Shown: piece after piece, positions 37,581-45,046 of the stretch
Position numbering within the stretch: the first letter of the stretch is position 1
Layout: the number at the start of each line of letters is the position of its first letter
NCBI GenBank assembly: GCA_023664485.1
Contig: JAMPFK010000006.1
Span: 1-64,000, forward strand
Length of the DNA stretch: 64,000 nucleotides
Source: Bacteroides fragilis
GTDB taxonomy: Bacteria > Bacillota > Clostridia > Lachnospirales > Lachnospiraceae
Reading direction: 5' to 3'
Translations under genes and position numbers: made by a program
Notes under the pieces: model-generated
Told to the model about the DNA's origin: nothing
Databases searched by the model: none
What the model saw: only the letters and a program-made list of their open reading frames with translations

Positions 37581-38233
37581 TTATTGTATCCTCACCTTCT
37601 TGTAATAAAATTTTGGCAGTCTCTGCTTTTCTTTTAACACCTTCTGATTTGCAAATTCAATCTTTTCCTTCTCATACATCTGGCCGATCTGTGTCATATT
37701 GATTCTCCTCCTTATTTGCTTCATGTATTCCTTTTGTATAAACTTGTCACTTGCCACAATAACGCCGGAGAGAATAAATATTCGTTGTTCTTCGTCCTGC
37801 AGTTGTTCCGCCAATGCCGCCACCGTTTCCAGCATCTTCTGCTTCCCCTCAGAGCCTGGAACTGTCAAGGGCAGGATTATCAGTTTCATCAAATCATTAT
37901 TGTCAAGGGATATATCCGATTGCAGTTTCTCCTGAATCTCATGGAGCGCAGCCTCGCCATCTATATGCACCAGAAACGTCTGCTCGGTATGCAGGGTAAA
38001 ACAGGCTGTTTCCAGATCCGGCTCTGCATAATCCACATCGCATAGGTTCCATCCTCTAAAAGAAGCAGATTGTCAATGCTCTTTTCGTTTGCCGATATTT
38101 TAGGAAGATCTGTCGGCAGTAACTCGCGAATACGCGGAAGATCAATTCCATAGGCTGCAAAACTTTTCGCTTTATAAGTCTGACCTAAAATCTTAAATAA
38201 AATATCTTTGTTTTGGTAAACAATTCCTTCCAT
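37581..38233 (-). pseudogene. Frameshifted Rpn-type recombination-promoting nuclease remnant
   Basis: Two frames together resemble the Rpn/PD-(D/E)XK transposase-like family of Lachnospiraceae. The N-terminal part (MEGIVYQNKDILFKILGQTY, IDLPRIRELLPTDLPKI, DNLLLLEDGTYAM) shifts at about 38036 into VDYAEPDLE and then the C-terminal region. One missing base between the codons for Ala-Met and Val-Asp-Tyr explains the shift. The usual stretch after VDYES appears shortened, so there may also be an internal deletion. The protein is probably inactive. Confidence 0.75.
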
Positions 38234-38319
38234 CGCTCTTTTCCTTGTATTTTACCACAAAATATACATCGTGCCATTAAACTATGTTTAAAAAGAATGT
38301 TTATAAATTCCCGGATTCT

Positions 38320-38351
38320 GTTTTCACCCCATCTCCCGCACGGGGAGTGAC
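38320..38351 (-). CRISPR. Degenerate terminal CRISPR repeat, separated from the array
   Basis: The last 19 nt on the plus strand (CTCCCGCACGGGGAGTGAC) are identical to the array repeat; the other 13 are diverged. In transcript orientation the 5' part is kept and the 3' part lost, as is normal for the trailer-end repeat. It lies 2.15 kb from the next repeat. Confidence 0.85.
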
Positions 38352-38371
38352 ATAAATTGCTATTTATCTGA
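38352..38371 (+). other. Recombination site A (attL-like)
   Basis: ATAAATTGCTATTTA followed by TCTGA, directly after the terminal repeat. The right arm ATTTATCTGA is the exact complement of the left arm of site C. Same orientation as site C, opposite to site B. Confidence 0.75.
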
Positions 38372-38408
38372 AGAGTGAGGGCAGGTGGAAAAATTAGATG
38401 AAAAAGTG

Positions 38409-38437
38409 TTGAAACAAACCCGGGGGTATGTTATGAT
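38409..38437 (+). promoter_or_regulatory. Promoter of the antitoxin-like RNA
   Basis: TTGAAA (38409-38414), exactly 17 bp, TATGAT (38432-38437), reading toward the toxin gene from its 3' side. Confidence 0.75.
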
Positions 38438-38443
38438 ATGAAA

Positions 38444-38537
38444 AAGGGAAAGCCAGAGAAGCGGCCTACCCTCAATGTTAAGTCAAACTTTTTAAAGTCT
38501 GGCCGTCACTACTGCGAATAGTGGCGGCTATTTTCTT
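38444..38537 (+). ncRNA. Antisense antitoxin-like small RNA
   Basis: A transcript of about 95 nt is predicted from the promoter at 38409 to the hairpin at 38502-38528. It is complementary to the 3' end of the toxin mRNA and contains no convincing reading frame. Its 5' end (GGGAAAGCCAGAGAAGCGGC) closely matches the 5' end of the toxin mRNA. The layout is that of type I toxin-antitoxin loci such as par/Fst or TxpA/RatA. Expression is not shown. Confidence 0.6.
38502..38528. terminator. Shared bidirectional terminator hairpin of the toxin-antitoxin-like locus
   Basis: GCCGTCACTACT and its near complement around GCGAA. On the plus strand TATTTTC follows. On the minus strand it begins directly at the toxin stop codon. 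Confidence 0.7.
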
Positions 38538-38620
38538 CCCCGGAAGATCGTGTAACATAATCCCACGAGGGCAACTAATAGTATACAAAACTGAAACAAG
38601 TCAGAATATGTAACGTTCAT
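38528..38620 (-). CDS. Small hydrophobic holin-like toxin, 30 residues
   Basis: MNVTYSDLFQFCILLVALVG leads into LCYTIFRGRK. It has one membrane-spanning helix and a basic tail, the plan of the Firmicutes holin-like/type I toxins. The AAAGGAGGG ribosome site is 7 nt before the ATG and is paired in an upstream hairpin. It is inside the 2.1-kb insertion, between site A and the recombinase gene. Toxicity is inferred from family resemblance and locus layout. Confidence 0.75.
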   Translation of the reverse strand: MNVTYSDLFQFCILLVALVGLCYTIFRGRK

Positions 38621-38627
38621 TGTATCG

Positions 38628-38672
38628 CCCTCCTTTCTTTCGTCTGGAGGGTAGCCCCTCCGAAATGGAGGG
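38628..38672 (-). promoter_or_regulatory. Tandem 5' UTR hairpins masking the toxin ribosome site
   Basis: Two CCCTCC/GGAGGG pairs: 38628-38633 with 38646-38651, and 38656-38661 with 38667-38672. The one nearer the start codon includes the Shine-Dalgarno sequence. Because the arms are the same, alternative pairings are possible, as in 5' stem-loops that delay toxin translation. Confidence 0.65.
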
Positions 38673-38709
38673 TAAGCCGCCTTTGGCTCTCTGGTTTTCC
38701 CATATGCGG

Positions 38710-38738
38710 ATTATAGCATATATAACATATAGTTTCAA
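38710..38738 (-). promoter_or_regulatory. Promoter of the toxin mRNA
   Basis: Minus-strand TTGAAA (38733-38738), 17 bp, TATAAT (38710-38715) with extended TGC. A consensus-like strong promoter. Confidence 0.8.
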
Positions 38739-38807
38739 ATAGTTTTGTAATATCCGCCTGTTATCCGTTTGTTATAATGAGATAAAAAAAACAGGAGGAA
38801 TGATGGA

Positions 38808-39791
38808 ATGGTGGAAAAAGTAATATCAGAGGTACTGCGGGGAATGCCTGGAAAAGGTGTTAATGAACTGAAAAACGTCCTATACTGTGTCCTGTCAGGG
38901 TACAATATTACAGAAAAAAGCAGGGAATTACGAAGTGTAGATGGAAGCTGGGAAGAGGAATTGGGGACGTTTCTGGTGCGGAAACATGTAGAAGGAAGAT
39001 CAGACGGAACAATTGAACAGTACCGGCAGCATTTGAAGCGGATGCTGCAATACATAAACAAGCCTGTTAAAGAAATAACCGAGACAGACTTGTTTATGTA
39101 TATCTCTATGTATAAGAAGCAGAGGAATGTTACAGGCGTGTATCTGGACAATATTCGCCTTGTATTCAGTTCTTTCTTTGGATGGCTGAATAGCAAGGGG
39201 TATATCAGCAAGAATCCAGCGGCTGGTCTTGGCCCGATAAAAAAGGAAAAGAGGATTAAGAAGCCGCTTTCAGACACAGAATTGGAAATATTGAGAAGAA
39301 ATTGCGCGATAAAAAGAGATACTGCGCTTGTGGAATTTTTATATAGTACAGGTGTAAGAGTATCAGAACTTATTGCCCTGAACAGACAGGATGTAGATTT
39401 TAATAATATGAAAGCAGTTGTCTATGGAAAGGGCGCAAAAGAGAGAGAAGCATATTTGGCGGCTGCGGCCTGCATGTACCTTAAAGAATACCTTGCGGCG
39501 AGGGATGATGATAACGAGGCCTTATTTGTAAGCCAGAAACAACCACATGAAAGACTCACCATAGCGGGGGTAGAGGAAATACTGCGTCGTTTAGGGCGGG
39601 AAACAGGGATAGAAAAAGTCCATCCACATAGATTCAGGCGGACGATGGCCACGAACATTCTTAATAAGGGAATGCCGATAGAGGAGGTAAAGGAAATACT
39701 AGGGCATGTGAAGTTAGATACCACGCTGATTTACTGTCAGATTAACAAAGAAAATGTGAAGCACCACCATAGGAAGTATATGTCCGCATAA
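38808..39791 (+). CDS. Tyrosine recombinase, XerD-like
   Basis: A 327-residue site-specific recombinase. The N-terminal SAM-like DNA-binding domain spans about 45-145 (EEELGTFLVRKHVEGRSDGT). The catalytic residues are the Arg in STGVRVSELIAL, Lys in YGKGAKER, HRFRRTMAT (His-x-x-Arg), LGHVKLDTT and the nucleophile Tyr in LIYCQINK. All are present, so it should be active. It is flanked by three copies of a candidate crossover site and probably drives both excision/integration and inversion. Confidence 0.93.
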   Translation: MVEKVISEVLRGMPGKGVNELKNVLYCVLSGYNITEKSRELRSVDGSWEEELGTFLVRKHVEGRSDGTIEQYRQHLKRMLQYINKPVKEITETDLFMYISMYKKQRNVTGVYLDNIRLVFSSFFGWLNSKGYISKNPAAGLGPIKKEKRIKKPLSDTELEILRRNCAIKRDTALVEFLYSTGVRVSELIALNRQDVDFNNMKAVVYGKGAKEREAYLAAAACMYLKEYLAARDDDNEALFVSQKQPHERLTIAGVEEILRRLGRETGIEKVHPHRFRRTMATNILNKGMPIEEVKEILGHVKLDTTLIYCQINKENVKHHHRKYMSA

Positions 39792-39822
39792 GAAGTTTAA
39801 GCGTATATGGAAGAGAAGCAGG

Positions 39823-39843
39823 CTTGCCAATGGCAGGCTTTTT
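39823..39843 (+). terminator. Terminator after the recombinase gene
   Basis: CTTGCC-AAT-GGCAGG (one wobble pair) followed by CTTTTTC, about 30 nt past the recombinase stop codon. Confidence 0.5.
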
Positions 39844-39930
39844 CGCCGTTGCGACCCAAAACATCAGGCATACTTTTAGAATTAAAGAGCAGTGTCGGAT
39901 CCAAAGGGAGGTGGTAGCGGTATGAAGGGA

Positions 39931-39952
39931 TAAATAGCAATTTATCTGATTT
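39931..39952 (-). repeat. Recombination site B, left copy of the 22-bp inverted repeat
   Basis: Exact reverse complement of 40465-40486. It contains the core TAAATAGCAATTTAT and the arm ATCTGA. It encodes NSNLSDL in frame with the following tail-fibre segment. Confidence 0.85.
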
Positions 39953-40220
39953 GAGCGAAAGCCTAAATAAGCTGGCGATTGTAAAGAATATAAGTAAATC
40001 CTGCACAATTCTGGCTAATAGCGGAAATTACCTGACATTTGATGTACCTTCTATTGCAGGCTATAGTCTTGCAGGAATTATCGGGGTTAATCTGCCAGTA
40101 ACAAGCGCATTAAATCTATATTACATAAGCGGAAGCAAGGCATATGTAAATTGCTATGGACTTTTAGCCAATGTTACTCAGAACTGCTCGGTGGATGTTC
40201 TGTACATTAAAAATTTATAG
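39951..40220 (+). CDS. Tail-fibre C-terminal cassette 1 (no N-terminal part)
   Basis: An 89-residue open segment resembling the C-terminal domain of phage tail-fibre/receptor-binding proteins: a short helical neck (SESLNKLAIVKNISKS), a beta-rich core with GYSLAGIIGVNLPVTSA, and the typical end VDVLYIKNL. In-frame codons continue into the inverted repeat (NSNLSDL) but a TAG closes the frame 17 nt beyond it, so the constant N-terminal part is missing. It is a spare end rather than a complete gene. Confidence 0.6.
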   Translation: MSESLNKLAIVKNISKSCTILANSGNYLTFDVPSIAGYSLAGIIGVNLPVTSALNLYYISGSKAYVNCYGLLANVTQNCSVDVLYIKNL

Positions 40221-40448
40221 ATTTTTTAGATAAAGAAGCTTAACGCTGGCCGTACCCGAAACTTGCGCAGAAGCAGTATTTTTTAGATATACATATAGAC
40301 TATTACCGGCAGTTACGGATACAAAATATACAGATGTTACATTTGTGCTAAAGGATACTATCCCTATTATATCGTAACCATCGTACTTTGGCAAATCGGC
40401 AGTAACAACAGCCTCCCCATACGCCGCCGCACTAAAGCTTTTCGACAC
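40215..40448 (-). CDS. Tail-fibre C-terminal cassette 2 (no N-terminal part)
   Basis: A 77-residue open segment homologous to cassette 1 but facing it: GYDIIGIVSFSTNVTSVYF in the core and VKLLYLKNL at the end. The frame extends upstream through site C (VNSNLSDL) and through all 34 nt of the interrupted CRISPR spacer, closing at a TGA in the repeat. The two cassettes meet tail to tail with a 6-bp overlap. As with cassette 1, it needs an upstream constant region to be expressed. Confidence 0.6.
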   Translation of the reverse strand: MSKSFSAAAYGEAVVTADLPKYDGYDIIGIVSFSTNVTSVYFVSVTAGNSLYVYLKNTASAQVSGTASVKLLYLKNL

Positions 40449-40464
40449 GTTTTCTATTTTATAT

Positions 40465-40486
40465 AAATCAGATAAATTGCTATTTA
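40465..40486 (+). repeat. Recombination site C (attR-like), right copy of the 22-bp inverted repeat
   Basis: Holds the left arm TCAGATAAAT and the shared 15-bp core (40472-40486). The right-hand flank CCTTAG belongs to the interrupted spacer. Confidence 0.85.
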
Positions 40487-40505
40487 CCTTAGTAAAACTA
40501 AAAAA
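40472..40505 (-). CRISPR. Oldest spacer, 34 nt, interrupted on its trailer side
   Basis: The 34 nt next to the last full repeat are present in full here. Instead of the terminal repeat, inserted DNA follows; the terminal repeat with a second copy of the first 15 nt is at 38320-38366. The transcript would carry this spacer but lack the downstream repeat for normal 3' processing. Confidence 0.75.
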
Positions 40506-42851
40506 ATTTCAATCCACACTCCCGCACGGGGAGTGACTAATGGCGCGCCGGATCCCTGCTGTAAAAATTGTATTTCAATCCACACTCCCGCACGGGGAGT
40601 GACATTTACCACAATTTTATTACAACCCTGATGCAGAATTTCAATCCACACTCCCGCACGGGGAGTGACCAGGACTTGGATTACAATAATTATGATTATA
40701 ACATTTCAATCCACACTCCCGCACGGGGAGTGACTCCAACTCTAATTGGATAAAAATTTCCGGATTGCATTTCAATCCACACTCCCGCACGGGGAGTGAC
40801 AAATGCCGGGGTATTGATTACCCCCCCCCGGCATAAAATTTCAATCCACACTCCCGCACGGGGAGTGACCCATCCAAAAAACCTCCCAAACTGGTTTCAG
40901 AGGTATTTCAATCCACACTCCCGCACGGGGAGTGACCGATACGGCCTGTCCAAACGACTCATCGGTAAAGGATTTCAATCCACACTCCCGCACGGGGAGT
41001 GACGCGACAAATAATATGTCTCTAACATTGCGCTGGAATTTCAATCCACACTCCCGCACGGGGAGTGACGCTAGGAGTAAAAGTACCAAACAATACCGAT
41101 CGAATTTCAATCCACACTCCCGCACGGGGAGTGACGATATTTTACAATAACACACGCACAACCGAATTACATTTCAATCCACACTCCCGCACGGGGAGTG
41201 ACGAGGACGCTGTTGCCAAAGCAGTTTGGCTTCCTTGTATTTCAATCCACACTCCCGCACGGGGAGTGACTTGTCCAATCATTACACAGATATACAAATG
41301 TCAATTTCAATCCACACTCCCGCACGGGGAGTGACGAAAATTATGGTGGAAATGGTTTAGGCTATGATATTTCAATCCACACTCCCGCACGGGGAGTGAC
41401 ATTTTCGTTATCAATAAATGGCTCTAAATACGATATTTCAATCCACACTCCCGCACGGGGAGTGACATGGAAGAATTAATCTATATTATTGGCCACAATA
41501 TTTCAATCCACACTCCCGCACGGGGAGTGACATTATTTATGTTTATATCGATAGCAAAATAAAAATTTCAATCCACACTCCCGCACGGGGAGTGACATTA
41601 TTGCAATTCTCGGTTTATTGCGTGGAAGATATTTCAATCCACACTCCCGCACGGGGAGTGACCCCCATCCAGCCTAACAAATAAAAAAGCTATGCAGATT
41701 TCAATCCACACTCCCGCACGGGGAGTGACATGCGATCACCTTTTTCGGGTGAATATACATATTGATTTCAATCCACACTCCCGCACGGGGAGTGACTTAC
41801 CCCAATGCTCCAACTACCGGAATTTACAGAATTTCAATCCACACTCCCGCACGGGGAGTGACATAACCAAATAACGTCTGGAAATAATAACATATGATTT
41901 CAATCCACACTCCCGCACGGGGAGTGACATTTTCGTTATCAATAAATGGCTCTAAATACGATATTTCAATCCACACTCCCGCACGGGGAGTGACGGAAAC
42001 ATCTGTTGCTAATGGATATGCCGTTGTTATTTCAATCCACACTCCCGCACGGGGAGTGACGATTTACAGCAATCCAGAGGTAAAATATTATTTGATTTCA
42101 ATCCACACTCCCGCACGGGGAGTGACTGCGATCGCCTTTTTCTGGCGAATACACATTTTGATTTCAATCCACACTCCCGCACGGGGAGTGACGCGTCTAT
42201 TCAGGGCAACAAAAATGACATCACAATTTCAATCCACACTCCCGCACGGGGAGTGACGTTATTTACACAAACACACAACAGCGATTACATATTTCAATCC
42301 ACACTCCCGCACGGGGAGTGACTTACAGGGGTTAAATTACGATAATTATGATTATAACATTTCAATCCACACTCCCGCACGGGGAGTGACATTATTGCAA
42401 TTCTCGGCCTATTGCGTGGAAGATATTTCAATCCACACTCCCGCACGGGGAGTGACCCTTTCAAATCTGGATTTTAATCTCTGTTCATAAATTTCAATCC
42501 ACACTCCCGCACGGGGAGTGACAAAACAAAACGTGTTTTTTTACCAAATTGACGAATTTCAATCCACACTCCCGCACGGGGAGTGACGGTAGTGATATGA
42601 TATCATCAATAGAACATGATAAATTTCAATCCACACTCCCGCACGGGGAGTGACGCAACAAAAACGACATCACAGAATTAACAGCAGAATTTCAATCCAC
42701 ACTCCCGCACGGGGAGTGACGTTTTAACACTATATAGTATGGCATTCTTTTCAATTTCAATCCACACTCCCGCACGGGGAGTGACTGAAATGCTCCGCAA
42801 GTACCTCTATCGGGTACTGATTTCAATCCACACTCCCGCACGGGGAGTGAC
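40506..42851 (-). CRISPR. Type I-C CRISPR array, 36 full repeats and 35 spacers
   Basis: A 32-nt repeat (plus strand ATTTCAATCCACAC then TCCCGCACGGGGAGTGAC) with spacers of 33-37 nt, most often 34. In transcript orientation it starts GTCACTCCCCG and ends GGATTGAAAT, the I-C type. The leader lies at the high-coordinate end beside cas2, so transcription is on the minus strand and the newest spacer is 42786-42819. One spacer pair is identical (41401-41434 and 41929-41962) and several others are near matches. Confidence 0.98.
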
Positions 42852-43016
42852 TGCAAAACATTCAAATTATTCCAAAATAAAACACCTTTATTTGTGCAAT
42901 CATAATAAAATAATGCTAATTCCCATTCTACTTAATCACTATGGTACTACAAAAATATATCCTTTTATGGTGCGAACCCCTACGGGGTTTTATGTCTACT
43001 TGCCACTCGCACCAGC
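42852..43016 (-). promoter_or_regulatory. CRISPR leader
   Basis: 165 AT-rich bases between cas2 and the first repeat. A possible promoter is TTGTAG (42947-42952), 16 bp, TAGAAT (42925-42930) on the minus strand. A hairpin with inner AACCCC/GGGGTT (42975-42989) and outer GGTGCGA/TCGCACC (about 42969-43014) lies at the cas2 side; GGTGCGAACCCC is a feature often seen before I-C arrays. Confidence 0.8.
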
Positions 43017-43307
43017 TTATATCATTATAGTACCTTCCGGGTCATAAGCAGTCTTACATCCATAATGTTCTATCTTTGTTTGATAATTATTGCCTAAGTA
43101 ATAAAAACGCAGGCTGTCTTCATTCTCATTGATAAGTGAAATAAGCCGATCTTTAAACAACAGCAACTGTGAAGCATCAAGCATACACTCAAATACAGAA
43201 TTTTGGACACGCTGTCCGTAGTTGACACACTCTTTTGCAACCTTGCGAAGACGAGCTTTTCCGGCCGCTCCTTGAGTAGAAACGTCATATGTAATCAATA
43301 CCAACAT
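43017..43307 (-). CDS. cas2: CRISPR-associated endoribonuclease-fold protein Cas2
   Basis: A 96-residue adaptation subunit (LVLITYDVSTQGAAGKARLRKVAK). It joins Cas1 in the integrase complex that inserts new spacers. The ATG at 43305-43307, with AGGTGA upstream, is preferred over one 18 nt earlier that would overlap cas1. The last gene before the leader. Confidence 0.95.
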   Translation of the reverse strand: MLVLITYDVSTQGAAGKARLRKVAKECVNYGQRVQNSVFECMLDASQLLLFKDRLISLINENEDSLRFYYLGNNYQTKIEHYGCKTAYDPEGTIMI

Positions 43308-43315
43308 TAAATCAC

Positions 43316-44347
43316 CTACTTCCATAAAAATGGCGGATATTCATCCAAATCCCCCCTAATTGTACGGGCAAGCAAAAGTGCCTGTACATAGGGAACCAAT
43401 CCCCACGGAATTTTCTCCTTCAAATAAGGATGTGTTATGCTTTCCCTTTTATGGTTCTGCCATGCGGTGAAGAAAATTTTTCTGCCATCAGCATTCAAGA
43501 AAACCGCCTTATCTTTTTGCTTTTCAAAATGAATCTTCTGAAGCGCTTTCGTATTTATCAATGTCAGGATAAACCGATCTGCCAAGACTGGTCTGAATTC
43601 CTCCATCAAATCAAGCGCAAGGGATGCCCTCCCCGGCCTGTCTCTGTGCAAAAAGCCTACATACGGATCCAATCCAACGCTTGTCAATGCATTGATACAA
43701 TCGCCCGCAAGTACTGTATAGGCAAAAGACAATACCGCATTAATAGCATCCAAAGGAGGACGGCGGCTTCTTACTGTAAACGAAAAATCTCCCTTCTGGT
43801 TCAATATCATATGGTCAAACACAGAAAAATACTGCTCTGCCGCTTTACCTTCTATTCCTCGAAGTTCGCCCAGTTTTTGGGCATTTTCAATTTGTGTCAG
43901 CATCTCATACAGAGTTTTAGACACATTCCTAAGTCTTTCCACATCCACTCGATACGCATGGTCACGCAATGTACGTTCTATGCTCCATCTACAGTTAAAT
44001 ACTTTACCGATGATCATATTTTTGGCATAGACAACACTTTTATCACTGCTGTCTGATATTCGATATTGTTCCTTTCTAAGCAACACATTTCCATATTCTT
44101 TTCCAATGGTTCTTGCCAAAAACGCTCCTCTTGGCGAAAAGAAACTCATCCCTATTTGTCTCTCCGCACATGCGCCCATCAATGCAGGACTGGCTCCCTT
44201 ATAGGTAAAACACACAATATTTTCTAATGTATGCAGAGGGAATCTGCCCAAAGTCTTTTCGCCATCCTGTATGACAATATTTTCTCCATCCAGAGAGAGA
44301 TAACAATCCTCCGTCATAACATACAAGGTATTTAACAGTTTACGCAC
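43316..44347 (-). CDS. cas1: CRISPR-associated integrase Cas1, type I-C
   Basis: A 343-residue spacer integrase. RKLLNTLYV is the standard I-C start, beginning here at a GTG (44345-44347) with GGAGG 6 nt upstream. The metal-binding residues lie in the conserved ALTSVGLDPYVGFLHRDRPGRASLALDLMEEFRP region. Apparently intact. Confidence 0.96.
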   Translation of the reverse strand: MRKLLNTLYVMTEDCYLSLDGENIVIQDGEKTLGRFPLHTLENIVCFTYKGASPALMGACAERQIGMSFFSPRGAFLARTIGKEYGNVLLRKEQYRISDSSDKSVVYAKNMIIGKVFNCRWSIERTLRDHAYRVDVERLRNVSKTLYEMLTQIENAQKLGELRGIEGKAAEQYFSVFDHMILNQKGDFSFTVRSRRPPLDAINAVLSFAYTVLAGDCINALTSVGLDPYVGFLHRDRPGRASLALDLMEEFRPVLADRFILTLINTKALQKIHFEKQKDKAVFLNADGRKIFFTAWQNHKRESITHPYLKEKIPWGLVPYVQALLLARTIRGDLDEYPPFLWK

Positions 44348-44384
44348 ACCATTCCTCCCTGCCAAACTTCAAATAACAAACGTT

Positions 44385-45044
44385 TTAATTTTGACCCTTG
44401 ATTTCCTGTTGAATATATTCTCTGACACTGACAATCTTCTGCAGTTTCGGAACACAAAGCTCTTCCAAAGAACATGCCTTACATTTCTTTGACGGTTTTA
44501 CTTTTGGCGTATATCCTCTTTGGAACAGTTCATGCATTTCGTTTACAACCTGATTCAGTTCTTCCCTCAGGGCACAAGAAAACTCCACATGGCTACGCCG
44601 TCTGTTTTCACCGTAATACAAATATCCCTCCGGAATATTTGTCTGGAACATTTCCTCCAGACAGACAGCCTGTGCGCAGAGCTGCAGTTCATCCGCATTA
44701 TCTTCCTTTGGTATGCCACGCTTATACTCCACAGGTACAGGCCGCCACTTCCCATCATAGCCAAAAAGATCTATACCGCTTTCGTCCCTGTGAAATTCAA
44801 CCACATCACATTGTCCGCTCACACCCAGTTCATGTGAAGAAATACGCAGTCCCCTGACGATTATAAGATCTCCCCTTTTTTCAAAAGAACCTTCGTCATG
44901 AGCTTTCTTATGCATCAGTTCACCGGCAGTCGTTCTATAGTTTTCAGCCCACTGTTGTTCAATGTGTATGATCGCCCACTGGCGTCTGCAAAAAGCAAAA
45001 TGTTGGATGCCGGACAACATGAGATAATCCTCATCTGAATACAT
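44385..45044 (-). CDS. cas4: CRISPR-associated exonuclease Cas4
   Basis: A 219-residue RecB-like nuclease that trims prespacers and helps select PAM. The early Cys (FCRRQWAI), the D of GYDGKWRPVPVEYKRG (catalytic D-x-EYK), and the Cys cluster CKACSLEELCVPKL bind the iron-sulphur cluster and metal. Located, as usual in I-C, between cas7 and cas1. Confidence 0.95.
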   Translation of the reverse strand: MYSDEDYLMLSGIQHFAFCRRQWAIIHIEQQWAENYRTTAGELMHKKAHDEGSFEKRGDLIIVRGLRISSHELGVSGQCDVVEFHRDESGIDLFGYDGKWRPVPVEYKRGIPKEDNADELQLCAQAVCLEEMFQTNIPEGYLYYGENRRRSHVEFSCALREELNQVVNEMHELFQRGYTPKVKPSKKCKACSLEELCVPKLQKIVSVREYIQQEIKGQN

Positions 45045-45046
45045 GT

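Noticed and set aside
38320..38620. A CreTA-like CRISPR-regulated toxin pair, because a degenerate repeat lies near a small toxin gene.
   Set aside because: CreTA needs a crRNA-like antitoxin between two repeat-like elements and a tiny RNA toxin. Here there is one degenerate repeat at the expected trailer position and a peptide toxin with its own antisense-like RNA.
39742..40008. Minus-strand frame over the recombinase end and site B.
   Set aside because: Low-complexity, no recognisable domain, and it crosses a terminator and the inverted repeat.
38808..40486. Diversity-generating retroelement or retron, suggested by variable tail-fibre ends.
   Set aside because: No reverse transcriptase, template repeat or msr/msd structure is present; the variability is explained by inversion sites.
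40538..40571. The first spacer contains GGCGCGCC and GGATCC, like a cloning linker.
   Set aside because: It is a normal-length spacer between perfect repeats in a natural array; two rare-cutter sites in a phage-derived spacer can occur by chance.
40568..42890. Open frames across the array giving repeated HTPARGV-like peptides.
   Set aside because: They are translations of the CRISPR repeat in several frames, with no ribosome sites.
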